Shown piece after piece: positions 1 to 7,751 of a DNA stretch of 27,531 nucleotides. Made by a program: the position numbers and the translations under genes. The notes beneath the pieces are model-generated. The model was not told where the DNA came from, made no database searches, and saw only the letters and a program-made list of their open reading frames with translations. The stretch covers positions 1-27,531 of the forward strand of contig CAYYYL010000038.1 in assembly GCA_964475835.1 (NCBI GenBank). The letters run 5' to 3'. Each line of letters opens with the position of its first letter. The stretch's first letter is position 1. The stretch is from JABDCI01 sp964475835 (lineage in GTDB: Bacteria > Verrucomicrobiota > Verrucomicrobiia > JABWAM01).

Positions 1-576
1 GTTTGTGGAATCGATGAGGCGGGCCGTGGGCCGCTGGCTGGTCCGGTGGTAGCCGCCGCGGTGATTCTTCCGCGTGATTTTCATCACGACACCTTGACGG
101 ATTCGAAGAAGCTGACGGCGCGTCAACGTGACTCCCTCTTTGAGGAATTGACCCAGCGTCGGGATATTGTCTGGAGTGTGGCGCAGGTCGATCCCCAGGA
201 AATTGATCGGATCAACATTCTGCAGGCGACCTGGCGCGCGATGGTCCATGCTCGGGAGGGATTGCCGGTGAAACCGGATTGGACCCTGGTGGATGGCCTG
301 CGTGTGCCTCCGCTGGGGGAAAGGCAAACGCCGATTGTGAAAGGGGACGCGAAATCATTTTCCATATCGGCGGCGAGCGTGATTGCCAAGGTGACGCGCG
401 ACCGTTTGATGGTGAAGATGGATGAAGTTCATCCGAACTACGGATTTGCCGGGCACAAGGGGTACGGCACGGCGTCCCATCTTGCGGCCATTCGACAATG
501 GGGACCGTGTCCCATCCATCGATTGTCCTTCGAACCAATTGCCGGAATGATTGCTCCCCAGTTGTCCATCGGATGA
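1..576 (+). CDS. rnhB: Ribonuclease HII, 5'-truncated by the window
   Basis: RNase HII cleaves RNA in RNA-DNA hybrids in the cytoplasm, removing misincorporated ribonucleotides and primers. The frame is open from the first base of the window, and its first residues contain the DEAGRGPLAGP signature with the catalytic Asp-Glu pair. Further family motifs follow: LVDGL near residue 97, the KGDAKSFSISAASVIAKVTRD block, and YGFAGHKGYGT near the C-terminus. About 191 residues are visible against a usual 190-210, so only a few N-terminal residues lie outside. The GTG at 46 is not the start, because the essential DEAGRG motif lies upstream of it. The gene is followed by a repeat-filled gap. Confidence 0.95.
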   Translation, partial: VCGIDEAGRGPLAGPVVAAAVILPRDFHHDTLTDSKKLTARQRDSLFEELTQRRDIVWSVAQVDPQEIDRINILQATWRAMVHAREGLPVKPDWTLVDGLRVPPLGERQTPIVKGDAKSFSISAASVIAKVTRDRLMVKMDEVHPNYGFAGHKGYGTASHLAAIRQWGPCPIHRLSFEPIAGMIAPQLSIG

Positions 577-597
577 AAATGGGGTGATTGGACGGAA

Positions 598-781
598 ATA
601 CCTCCCCTAACCCCTCCTTGGCAGGAGGGGATGATTCTTCGCTCCGCTCAGAATGACAAGCTTGAGTAGATTTTTTCGATTCATACAATTTCCTCTCGTG
701 TCATCCTGAGGAGCAAAGCGACGAAGGATCTCTCCGCGTGCTTTCCAATCCCCCTCCTGCAAAGGAGGGTTAGAGAGGTAT
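598..781. repeat. Nested inverted-repeat element between rnhB and the response regulator
   Basis: The outer arms (about 598-630 and 750-781) are imperfect inverted copies of each other, and each is itself a short hairpin (CCCCTCCT..AGGAGGGG and CCCTCCT..AGGAGGG). Nested inside is a second imperfect inverted pair. Its right member, at 701-733, is a variant of the TCATCCTGAG..GAAGGATCTC repeat that recurs at 2242-2267 and 25590-25615. No coding frame here looks real. The 577-855 gap is essentially this element plus about 70 bases of leader. Confidence 0.7.
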
Positions 782-855
782 TCGAGGTTTGAAGGCAAAG
801 CTGAACTGCATTCTATCTCGCATCCTCTTTGCGTCTTTTACGAAAATATGGCTGA

Positions 856-2214
856 ATGGGGGGCATGGCAGACCGATTGAAACTTTTATTGGTGGATGAT
901 GATGTCGCATCGCTTCATCTGTTGGAGCGCATTGTGGAGCAGGAGGGGTTTGAAGTTGCGAAGGCGATGTCGGCTGAGGATGCCGAAAAGGTGGCTCTGG
1001 AAATGCATCCCCATGTGGTGATCACCGATGTCGTGCTGCCCGGGGCTGATGGATATGTCCTCATGGGAAAGCTCAAGGAGCGACTGCCCGAGTGTGAGGT
1101 GATGTTGTTGACGGGGCATGCCTCCGTCGAGCGTGCGGTGGAGGCTATTCGTGACGGGGCGTGTGATTACATCGAAAAACCCGTGGTCCGTTCCCGTCTG
1201 GTGGCCTCATTGCGCAAGGCACGGCAGCAGGTGGCTCTCAAATTGGAGAATCTGGAACTTCGGCACCAGCTGGAGGCACGGTCCCAGGAGATCCTGGTGG
1301 GGCAGAATCCAAAAATTGAGGAGATCCGACGGACGGTCGAGCGTGCGGCGGGAAGTGATGCGAGTGTCCTCGTTGAAGGGGAAAGCGGAACGGGGAAGGA
1401 GATTGTCGCGGAGATGGTGCACCGTCTCAGTGCCCGTGCGAGCCATGCCCTGGTGAAGGTGAGCTGTGCGGCCATTCCGGAGAACCTACTCGAATCCGAG
1501 ATGTTTGGTCATGAAAAGGGGGCGTTTACTGGGGCGGCACTATCGAAACCGGGTAAATTTGAACTCGCCCACCGTGGGACTCTTTTTTTGGATGAAATTG
1601 GTGAGATGAAGCCTGGCCTTCAGGCCAAGTTGCTCCGCGTCTTGCAGGACGGAAAAATCAGTCGCCTTGGAAGCACGGAGGATCGGGAGGTGAATGTCCG
1701 GGTGGTTTGCGCAACAAATGTGGGGGTGGAAAAGGCGATTGCGGCGGGGAATTTTCGCGAAGACCTGTTTTACCGGGTCAATGTGGTTCACCTTCACATG
1801 CCCCCCCTGCGGGATCGTTTGGATGATGTGCCCCTACTGGTGACCCACTTCCTTGCTCAAATCAGCCGCCGCTTGCAAATGGAGGATGTGCATGTCACCC
1901 CTGCGGGACTCGAACGATTGCAGAGCCATTCCTGGCCCGGAAATGTGCGTCAGCTCAAGAATGTGATCGAGCGGGCCGTGGCTTTGCGAAAAAGCTCCAT
2001 GCTCGACGTGGATGACTTTGTTTTTACGGATGTCGCATCCCCTCAGGCCTCGGGTAAAAATATCACCGTGGAACTTGGAATGTCCCTGGAGGAGGTGGAA
2101 CGGCGCATGATCAAGGCGGCGCTGGCACAGTGTCAGGGGGACAAGGAAAAGGCGGCGGCGATGCTTGGAATTTCCTCACGAACCATCTATCGAAAGCTGG
2201 GTGAAAAGGAATGA
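856..2214 (+). CDS. NtrC-family sigma-54-dependent response regulator
   Basis: This is a two-component regulator activating sigma-54 promoters. The 452 residues have the canonical order. A receiver domain (about 5-125) carries the acidic VDDD cluster, the phospho-acceptor D58 in VVITDVVLPGADGY, and the conserved Lys in EKP. An AAA+ domain (about 145-375) has Walker A GESGTGKE, the sigma-54 contact loop GAFTGA, Walker B GTLFLDEIGEM, and an Arg-finger region near NFREDLFYRVNV. A C-terminal Fis-type HTH follows (KAAAMLGISSRTIYRKL). The ATG at 865 (MADRLK) is an equally plausible start, since GGGGGG lies just before it. No histidine kinase is adjacent, so the partner is unknown. Length and motifs are intact. 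Confidence 0.95.
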   Translation: MGGMADRLKLLLVDDDVASLHLLERIVEQEGFEVAKAMSAEDAEKVALEMHPHVVITDVVLPGADGYVLMGKLKERLPECEVMLLTGHASVERAVEAIRDGACDYIEKPVVRSRLVASLRKARQQVALKLENLELRHQLEARSQEILVGQNPKIEEIRRTVERAAGSDASVLVEGESGTGKEIVAEMVHRLSARASHALVKVSCAAIPENLLESEMFGHEKGAFTGAALSKPGKFELAHRGTLFLDEIGEMKPGLQAKLLRVLQDGKISRLGSTEDREVNVRVVCATNVGVEKAIAAGNFREDLFYRVNVVHLHMPPLRDRLDDVPLLVTHFLAQISRRLQMEDVHVTPAGLERLQSHSWPGNVRQLKNVIERAVALRKSSMLDVDDFVFTDVASPQASGKNITVELGMSLEEVERRMIKAALAQCQGDKEKAAAMLGISSRTIYRKLGEKE

Positions 2215-2238
2215 GCCAAGTGAACTAACGCTCATTTT

Positions 2239-2319
2239 CTGTCATCCTGAGCGAAGCGAAGGATCTCCCTGAATGACAAAACACGATAGGGAGTTCCTTC
2301 GCTTCGCTCAGGATGACAG
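2239..2319. repeat. 32-bp-arm palindromic intergenic repeat
   Basis: The left arm at 2239-2270 and right arm at 2288-2319 are reverse complements at 31 of 32 positions, with a 17-base spacer. The core TCATCCTGAGCGAAGCGAAG is identical to that at 25590-25615 and related to the variant at 701-733. It lies between the response regulator and ubiE. The transcript would form a very stable hairpin with no U-tract, so it is a repeat and not a classical terminator. Confidence 0.85.
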
Positions 2320-2370
2320 CATAATAAATTGAATTAAATGAGTCTATTTCGCAATCGCTGGGAAGTGTTT

Positions 2371-2391
2371 CATCTGTGTCCATCTGTGGCC
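2371..2391. repeat. Short direct repeat before ubiE
   Basis: CATCTGTG occurs twice, two bases apart, immediately upstream of the methyltransferase start. The GTG at 2376 inside it could add ten codons to ubiE, but the added residues do not resemble the family. I treat this as intergenic repeat sequence. Confidence 0.4.
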
Positions 2392-2405
2392 AAACTTCCT
2401 CCTCC

Positions 2406-3119
2406 ATGACGGAATATTATCGAGAAGGGGGAGAGCGTGCGGCGGGGGTTCGACAGCTCTTTTCAAAGATTGCGTGGCGTTATGACTGCGTCAACGATAT
2501 CCAGAGTCTCGGTCTTCATCGCCGCTGGAAGCGCCGGATGGTTGCCTCCTTTCAAGTTCCCCATGGGGGAACGGTGCTCGATCTGGCGTGTGGGACTGGG
2601 GATCTTGCCTTTCGCGTGGCCGCCGGGGTTTCCTCGGCCCGGGTGCTGGGGGGGGACTACACATGGGAAATGCTTCGGGTGGCGCGAAAGCGTTCTCGGG
2701 GTTTTGAAAAGTCTCCTGCCTGGTTGCAACTCGATGGGCTTTCCCTGCCGTTTCAGGATGCCACCATGGATGGGGTTACCTTGGCTTACGGACTCCGTAA
2801 TATGATGGATCCGGCTCGCGCCCTGGGTGAGATCCTTCGAATATTGAAGTCCGGAGGGACGCTGGTGCTACTCGATTTTGGGAAACCCTCCCTGGGGTGG
2901 ATCCGGATTCCCTACTATTTTTTTCTCAAAACAATCCAACCCATGATCGGATGGCTTTTTTTTCAGGATGCGAAGACCTATCGATACATCCATGACTCCC
3001 TCATGCGTTATCCTGCGCGGGAGGGGGTGCGACGTCTGTTGATCGATGCTGGATTTTCCCATGTGGAGTGTGAAGATCTCTGTCTTGGAACGATGACCCT
3101 GCACATCGCCCGGAAGTAA
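2406..3119 (+). CDS. ubiE: Demethylmenaquinone / benzoquinol C-methyltransferase (MenG/UbiE)
   Basis: This SAM-dependent methyltransferase performs the C-methylation step of menaquinone (or ubiquinone) synthesis. The 237-residue protein has the family N-terminus (VRQLFSKIAWRYDCVNDIQSLGLHRRWKR), SAM motif I VLDLACGTGDLAFR, the signature TLAYGLRNMMDPARAL, and LVLLDFGKP. An in-frame GTG at 2376 would add ten residues (MSICGQTSSS) derived from an upstream direct repeat, so I prefer ATG 2406. The stop is 4 nt before the next gene, suggesting co-transcription with the alpha/beta hydrolase. Whether the substrate is demethylmenaquinone or a ubiquinone precursor cannot be read from sequence. Menaquinone fits the inferred lineage better. 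Confidence 0.9.
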   Translation: MTEYYREGGERAAGVRQLFSKIAWRYDCVNDIQSLGLHRRWKRRMVASFQVPHGGTVLDLACGTGDLAFRVAAGVSSARVLGGDYTWEMLRVARKRSRGFEKSPAWLQLDGLSLPFQDATMDGVTLAYGLRNMMDPARALGEILRILKSGGTLVLLDFGKPSLGWIRIPYYFFLKTIQPMIGWLFFQDAKTYRYIHDSLMRYPAREGVRRLLIDAGFSHVECEDLCLGTMTLHIARK

Positions 3120-3123
3120 TGCC

Positions 3124-4122
3124 ATGGTGAATATCCGTCTCACAGATCATCTCGCCTTTTGGGCGATCAAACATCTGTTCAGTCGACCCTCAAATCATGT
3201 GTTTGATCCGGCGGATTTTGAACGATTCTCGTCGGAATGGCGGCATCAGCCCGTGGAACGTTTTTATGCCCTGCAGGATGCGGATCCATGCATGGAACAC
3301 ATGGAGAAGGAGCTCCGAGGGTTGACAAAATCCGGGCGTCACATCGTTCGGTTGCCGACACCGGCCCCATGCGGGGTTGAGGCGAACAATTCGATGTGGA
3401 TCGAGTTTCATCTCGGTCGCCCCCTCGGGGAGGCGCCGATCTTTTTCGTTCAGCATGGATGGAGATCGGTCAGCGTGCGGGGCTATCACTCCATGTGTCG
3501 TGGATTGAATGAGCAGGGGGTGAATGCCGGGGTGCTTCATCTGCCGTATCATTTTTCCCGAAAACCCCGGGGGGCGTTTAACGGGGAACTGGCGATCACT
3601 TCGGACATTGTTCGATCGGCGTATGCATTGCGTCAGGCGGTGCAGGAGGTGTGTGTGTTGAAACGCGTATTGAAACGTCTCGGGGCGCCGCACGTGGGTC
3701 TGTGGGGGACGAGTTACGGGGCGTGGGTTTCCGCCATGGCGGTGACCATGGAGGAGGGCTTTGATGGGGCGTTGTTGCTCGAGCCGCCTGTTGAAATCGA
3801 GGAGCTATTCTGGGAGACGCCGCTTTTCAGCAATCTCCAGAAGGAGCTCAACCGGTTGAAAATTCCCCGCCGGGAGGTGAGCGATTTTTTTAACTGGGTG
3901 ACGCCCTATCGTCACGCTCCGAAGATTCCGCCCGCGCGTGTGCTGATTCTGGGGTCGGAGCACGATCCCATCGGGCATCCCGCCTCCTTGCGAAAATTGA
4001 ATGAGGCCTGGAAAGGGAGTTATCTCGAGATTTTTCCGTTTGGCCACATCAGCTATCGGCTCCACACGAGTGCGGTTGACCGGTTTTTGAAGATCTTGGC
4101 TCCACAATTGAAGACTTTTTGA
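3124..4122 (+). CDS. Alpha/beta hydrolase family protein
   Basis: The substrate is unknown. The 332 residues show an alpha/beta-hydrolase core: an oxyanion-side HGW (PIFFVQHGWRS), the nucleophile elbow G-T-S197-Y-G, an acid at D281 in LILGSEHDPIG, and H308 in FPFGHISYR. This makes a complete Ser-Asp-His triad in the expected order. The first ~100 residues form an extra N-terminal region before the core. There is no signal peptide. The gene starts 4 nt after ubiE, so the two are probably translated from one message, which might point to lipid or quinone-related chemistry. That link is inference only. Confidence 0.8.
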   Translation: MVNIRLTDHLAFWAIKHLFSRPSNHVFDPADFERFSSEWRHQPVERFYALQDADPCMEHMEKELRGLTKSGRHIVRLPTPAPCGVEANNSMWIEFHLGRPLGEAPIFFVQHGWRSVSVRGYHSMCRGLNEQGVNAGVLHLPYHFSRKPRGAFNGELAITSDIVRSAYALRQAVQEVCVLKRVLKRLGAPHVGLWGTSYGAWVSAMAVTMEEGFDGALLLEPPVEIEELFWETPLFSNLQKELNRLKIPRREVSDFFNWVTPYRHAPKIPPARVLILGSEHDPIGHPASLRKLNEAWKGSYLEIFPFGHISYRLHTSAVDRFLKILAPQLKTF

Positions 4123-4130
4123 TGGGAAAC

Positions 4131-4150
4131 GGCGACGACGGAGCGTCGCC
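4131..4150. terminator. Hairpin between convergent genes; copy of a short repeat
   Basis: GGCGACG at 4131-4137 pairs with CGTCGCC at 4144-4150 around a 6-base loop, and the + strand continues with a short T-tract (4157-4161). It lies between the convergent hydrolase and apaG genes, so a terminator role is plausible. The same 20 bases in reverse complement recur with two changes at 11101-11120, so it may also be a dispersed repeat. Confidence 0.5.
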
Positions 4151-4170
4151 CTCCAATTTTTGAGTTCGAA

Positions 4171-4581
4171 TTAAACCTCCGCCGGAACCTTCATCTCGAA
4201 ACGCGGGATGCGCGTGATCACCTTGCGCCCGTCCGGGGTGACTCCCAGATAGGCTCCCTCGGCCCAGCATACGGTGGTATTGTTAATGTGGTAGCTATTG
4301 TAGCTGAAGTGCTCCTTGGGCTTGAGTTCAGGAAATTCGCCCACGACCCCATCTCCCTCTACGGCGGTGATTTCACTGGCATCATTGCGGATGACCCACT
4401 TCCGTCCTTTGATCGTCACGGTCTCCTTGGAGTCGTTGTGGATGGTGATGAAGTAGGCAAAGGCGTGGGGACGATCCGGTGGGGTTTCCGCATTAGACAT
4501 GTATACCACCCGGTCCACCACCACCCGGAGTCCCTCCAATTCCTGGGGATTTTCCGCATTGGGCAGGGGCTTCGAACGCAT
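4171..4581 (-). CDS. apaG: ApaG domain protein
   Basis: This is a 136-residue ApaG/DUF525 protein, a fibronectin-III-like beta-sandwich family whose biochemical role is not settled (E. coli ApaG is linked to Co2+ resistance and sits beside apaH). Diagnostic segments are AYFITIHNDSKETVTIKGRKWVI, EITAVEGDGVVGEFPELKPKEHFSYNS, a Gly-rich AEGAYLGV strand, and the C-terminal RIPRFEMKVP. I start at ATG 4581. A TTG at 4617 would add 12 residues and has GAAGG directly abutting it, which is too close for a normal ribosome site. No apaH is nearby. It is divergent from leuD across about 116 bases. Confidence 0.9.
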   Translation of the reverse strand: MRSKPLPNAENPQELEGLRVVVDRVVYMSNAETPPDRPHAFAYFITIHNDSKETVTIKGRKWVIRNDASEITAVEGDGVVGEFPELKPKEHFSYNSYHINNTTVCWAEGAYLGVTPDGRKVITRIPRFEMKVPAEV

Positions 4582-4662
4582 AAGCAGGTAAGTTAGGCGA
4601 TTGCGTGCGGACTGCAACCTTCAAAATGGGGGATTCGAGCGATTCCTAAGATGAACTCCGGT

Positions 4663-4691
4663 TTGCATTCAGCGCCGGAATTTCCTATGAA
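4663..4691 (+). promoter_or_regulatory. Possible leuD promoter
   Basis: A weak -35 (TTGCAT, 4663-4668), a 17-base spacer and a -10-like TATGAA (4686-4691) precede leuD. Transcription would start almost at the ATG (4698), which is preceded only by a run of six G. Seen by eye; not scored. Confidence 0.3.
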
Positions 4692-4697
4692 GGGGGG

Positions 4698-5252
4698 ATG
4701 ACAGATATTCTAGAAGGCAAGGTTTTTGTGGTGCGGGACAACATCGATACGGACCAGATCATTCCTGCGCAATACCTGAATCTGGTGCCCACCATCAAGG
4801 AGGAGTATGAGAAACTGGGGAGCTACGCATTGATCGGGCTTCCAGAAGACCAGTATCCCACACGATTTGTCAGTCCAGGGCAGACAAAGACGGAATATGC
4901 CATCGTCATTGCCGGGCGAAACTTCGGATGCGGTTCCTCACGTGAACATGCCCCCATTGCCATGGGTGCGGCTGGAGTGAAAGCTGTGATCGCCGAGTCA
5001 TACGCCAGGATCTTTTTCCGAAATTGCGTGGCCACCGGGGAGCTCTATCCGGTGGAGGTGGGGGAGCGCCTTTGTGAGGTGATTCGGACCGGACAACAGG
5101 CGAAGCTCGATTTGAAGCAGCAGATCCTCACGGTGGAGGGAAAAACCTATCCCTTAAAACCCCTGGGGGAGGTGAAACCTGTCATCGACGAGGGTGGGAT
5201 CTTTAATTTTGCGCGCAAGAATGGGTTGATTCCCTCGGCATCCAAGGTCTGA
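4698..5252 (+). CDS. leuD: 3-isopropylmalate dehydratase small subunit
   Basis: LeuD with LeuC isomerises 2- and 3-isopropylmalate in leucine synthesis. The 184-residue length and motifs fit the small subunit: DNIDTDQIIPAQYL near the N-terminus, the swivel-domain signature GRNFGCGSSREHAP, and AVIAESYARIFFRNCVATG. The 4Fe-4S cluster is carried by LeuC, which is not in this window, so leuC must lie elsewhere. The start ATG directly follows AAGGGGGG. Nine bases separate its stop from the next gene, suggesting an operon with the zinc-ribbon protein and cmk. The homologous HacB/DmdB families are harder to exclude without leuC context. Confidence 0.9.
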   Translation: MTDILEGKVFVVRDNIDTDQIIPAQYLNLVPTIKEEYEKLGSYALIGLPEDQYPTRFVSPGQTKTEYAIVIAGRNFGCGSSREHAPIAMGAAGVKAVIAESYARIFFRNCVATGELYPVEVGERLCEVIRTGQQAKLDLKQQILTVEGKTYPLKPLGEVKPVIDEGGIFNFARKNGLIPSASKV

Positions 5253-5261
5253 GAGACGGGC

Positions 5262-5702
5262 ATGAGCGACCCCCAGCAAGTGCACCCGTTGCTGCCAAGC
5301 GATTCGAAAAGGATCGAGCCGAACGACATGGTGTTCGATTGTCCGGCCTGCCGGAAAAGCCTGGTGGTGGATCAGGTGGCGGCAGGCCAGATCCTCCAGT
5401 GCCCCATTTGCAAGAAGCCGATCCAGGTTCCGATGACGAGTCGGGTGGTGACCCTGGCGCAGGCCCCTGAGACGGCAAAGATTGCACAGATGCCAGACTG
5501 GGAGCAGGAGCTCCTCTCCATCCAGTCCGCACTCAAGGAGACGAAGCATCAGCGCGAGGAAGCGGGAAATTTCTACCGGCAGCACAGTTCGGAAGCCAAT
5601 CGCCAGCAACTGCGAATGGAGAAGCTCGACGCCAAGTTAAAGGAATTGCATGCTCGGCTGGAGGCGATTTACGCGGAACATCCGGAGAAGAAAAACCCAT
5701 GA
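5262..5702 (+). CDS. Zinc-ribbon plus coiled-coil protein upstream of cmk
   Basis: I do not recognise a named family. The 146-residue protein has an N-terminal zinc ribbon (about residues 25-58) built from CPACRK and CPICKK, giving four Cys in two CxxC pairs about 20 residues apart. A polar linker follows, then a charged helical region (about 80-140; ELLSIQSALKETKHQREEAGNF..LRMEKLDAKLKELHARLEAI) predicted to be coiled coil. There is no signal peptide or membrane segment. Its stop overlaps the cmk start as ATGA (5699-5702), so it is very likely translationally coupled to cytidylate kinase. Its function is unknown. Confidence 0.75.
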   Translation: MSDPQQVHPLLPSDSKRIEPNDMVFDCPACRKSLVVDQVAAGQILQCPICKKPIQVPMTSRVVTLAQAPETAKIAQMPDWEQELLSIQSALKETKHQREEAGNFYRQHSSEANRQQLRMEKLDAKLKELHARLEAIYAEHPEKKNP

Positions 5703-6406
5703 GTGCGACTTCTGTGGTCATCGCCATTGACGGACCTTCGGCATCGGGGAAGAGCAGTGTCTCCCGCCTGGTTGCGGAAGCCCTGGGATTTCGTCATGTC
5801 GATACGGGATCGATGTATCGCGCGTTCACTTGGAAAGTTCTGGAAGAGGGCGTGGATCCGGCGAACCGGGATCAGATTCTGGCTTTGATGAGGAAGGTTC
5901 GTCTGGATTGTGATTTTGTGGAGGGGGAAAGGGGCGGATTGCGCCTGCGAACTCGGCTTGATGGGGTGGACCCGGGCATGGCGTTGCGCTCTCCCCAGAT
6001 CGAACAATTCGTTTCCCAGGTGGCTGCGATTCCCGAGGTTCGCACCTGGCTGGTTCAGGTTCAACAGAATCTCGTCCAGCACGGTGATCTTGTGGTGGAG
6101 GGGCGTGACATTGGAACGGCGGTATTTCCCGACACAAAGTTCAAATTTTATGTGGATGCGGATCCCGAAGTCAGAGCGAGACGGAGGGCAAAGGATCAGA
6201 AGGAGGCCGGTTTTGCAAAGGATCGTCCCCTCGAGACGGTTCAAACGGCGATTGCTGAACGTGACCGCAAGGATAGCACTCGTGCCGCTTCTCCCTTGAA
6301 GGTGGCGGACGATGCCCTCCGGATCGATACCTCCCACCACACGCCGCAGGATACGGTGGATGTTATTTTGAAACACATCCGCACCCGCCATCTGGCCGAA
6401 TCCTGA
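5699..6406 (+). CDS. cmk: Cytidylate kinase
   Basis: The enzyme phosphorylates CMP and dCMP with ATP in pyrimidine salvage. The 235 residues contain the P-loop GPSASGKSS (residues 12-20), the family signature HVDTGSMYRAFTWK, VEGRDIGTAVFPDTKFKFYVDADPEVRARRR (the CMP-binding and lid region), and the ERDRKDSTRAASPLKVADDALRIDTS block conserved in bacterial Cmk. It overlaps the preceding zinc-ribbon gene by 4 nt and is followed 13 nt later by an aminotransferase. Length is normal and no key residue is missing. Confidence 0.95.
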   Translation: MSATSVVIAIDGPSASGKSSVSRLVAEALGFRHVDTGSMYRAFTWKVLEEGVDPANRDQILALMRKVRLDCDFVEGERGGLRLRTRLDGVDPGMALRSPQIEQFVSQVAAIPEVRTWLVQVQQNLVQHGDLVVEGRDIGTAVFPDTKFKFYVDADPEVRARRRAKDQKEAGFAKDRPLETVQTAIAERDRKDSTRAASPLKVADDALRIDTSHHTPQDTVDVILKHIRTRHLAES

Positions 6407-6419
6407 TCAAGGAGATGGA

Positions 6420-7751
6420 TTGAGTCCCTCGAATTATAAACCGGATCTTCGCACCGAGATTCCTGGGCCACGCTCAATCGAGCTGGCACGGACCTTGAAA
6501 ATTCACGAAGCGCCCACGGTCACCTGTGTCTCTGCAACCGGTCCGATCTTCTGGCAACGGGCGCAGGGCGTGCAGGTCTGGGACGTGGATGATAATCGAT
6601 ATGTCGATTTGACGAGCGCGTTTGGGGTGGCTTCCCTCGGACATTCGCATCCGGAGATTATCGCGGCGGTCCAAACCCAGGCCCCCCGCCTTTCTCATGC
6701 CATGGGGGATGTGCATCCCCCGGAAGGGAAGGCGAAGTTATGTCGCGAGTTATCCCGTTTGACCTATGAGCGATGGACGGAGGGAGAGCAAAAAGGACAG
6801 GTCATCCTTGGGAATTCGGGATTTGAAGCGGTGGAGGCTGCGCTTAAGACGGCCCGATTGTTCACGGGGAAGCGGGGGGTGCTGGCGTTTCAAGGTGGTT
6901 ATCATGGCTTGGGCTACGGCGCTCTGGAGGCCACTTCACGCATGGACTTTCGACGCCCCTTCCAGGATCAACTCGGACATTTCGCGGAATTCCTTCCCTA
7001 TCTCCGACCGGATGCCGCCGAGTCCAACCTGGATCAATGGGAGAAGTTCATTCGGGAGATATTGCGAAGTCGCGAGGTCGGTGCTGTGGTCGTCGAACCT
7101 TTCCAGGGCCGCGGGGGTGAAGTCATTCCTCATCCCGAACTGCTGCCCCGTTTGCGTCGCCTCTGTGATCGCAACCGGATTCTTCTGATAGCGGACGAAG
7201 TCTATACCGGTTTCTGGCGCACCGGACGATGGTTTGGCGTGGAACACTTCCAGGTGGTCCCTGACATCATTTGTCTGGGGAAGGCGTTGACGGGGTGTCT
7301 GCCGCTCTCGGCATGTGTGGGGCGGGAGGATATCATGGCGGCTTGGCCGGTGAGCAAAGGGGAAGCTCTTCATACGAGCACCTTCCTCGGAAATCCGCTC
7401 GCTTGCGCCGCAGCGCTGGCCAGTCTTGAAGTTTTCGAGCGTGATGTTCCAGGCTGGTGTCTTAAGGAAAAAGGGGAATCCTTTCTCAAAATCCTGAAGA
7501 AGGGTCTCTCCGATCTTCCCGGCATCAGAGAGGTTCGAGGCTGTGGAATGATGTTTGGAATCGAGCTGACATCCAGGAATTCCACTCCGGTGGTTTCCTG
7601 GTCGGAACGATTGCTGCGTCGCGGCATTCTGACGCTTCCAAGCGGAGATCGCGGAGAGGTTTTGGGCCTGACACCTCCTCTGAACATGGAGGCGAAGCTG
7701 TGGGAATGGTGTGTAGGAGAAATCAGTAGCGCGCTGCACCGCCACCCATAG
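6420..7751 (+). CDS. Class III PLP-dependent aminotransferase, substrate unknown
   Basis: This 443-residue fold-type I aminotransferase of class III (4-aminobutyrate/acetylornithine/glutamate-1-semialdehyde relatives) has FQGGYHGLGYGAL, the cofactor Asp in LLIADEVYTGFWRTG, the Schiff-base Lys K288 in CLGKALTG, and HTSTFLGNPLACAAALASLEVF. The start is TTG at 6420. AAGGAG (6409-6414) sits five bases upstream, and the nearby ATG at 6415 runs straight into a stop. The specific amino donor cannot be named from sequence or neighbours. It follows cmk by 13 nt. Its last 29 bases overlap the 3' end of a convergent lipoprotein gene. Confidence 0.85.
   Translation: MSPSNYKPDLRTEIPGPRSIELARTLKIHEAPTVTCVSATGPIFWQRAQGVQVWDVDDNRYVDLTSAFGVASLGHSHPEIIAAVQTQAPRLSHAMGDVHPPEGKAKLCRELSRLTYERWTEGEQKGQVILGNSGFEAVEAALKTARLFTGKRGVLAFQGGYHGLGYGALEATSRMDFRRPFQDQLGHFAEFLPYLRPDAAESNLDQWEKFIREILRSREVGAVVVEPFQGRGGEVIPHPELLPRLRRLCDRNRILLIADEVYTGFWRTGRWFGVEHFQVVPDIICLGKALTGCLPLSACVGREDIMAAWPVSKGEALHTSTFLGNPLACAAALASLEVFERDVPGWCLKEKGESFLKILKKGLSDLPGIREVRGCGMMFGIELTSRNSTPVVSWSERLLRRGILTLPSGDRGEVLGLTPPLNMEAKLWEWCVGEISSALHRHP

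Noticed and set aside
2376..2405. Ten-codon N-terminal extension of ubiE
   Set aside because: It is encoded by a short direct repeat, does not resemble the family, and the ATG at 2406 is in the expected place.
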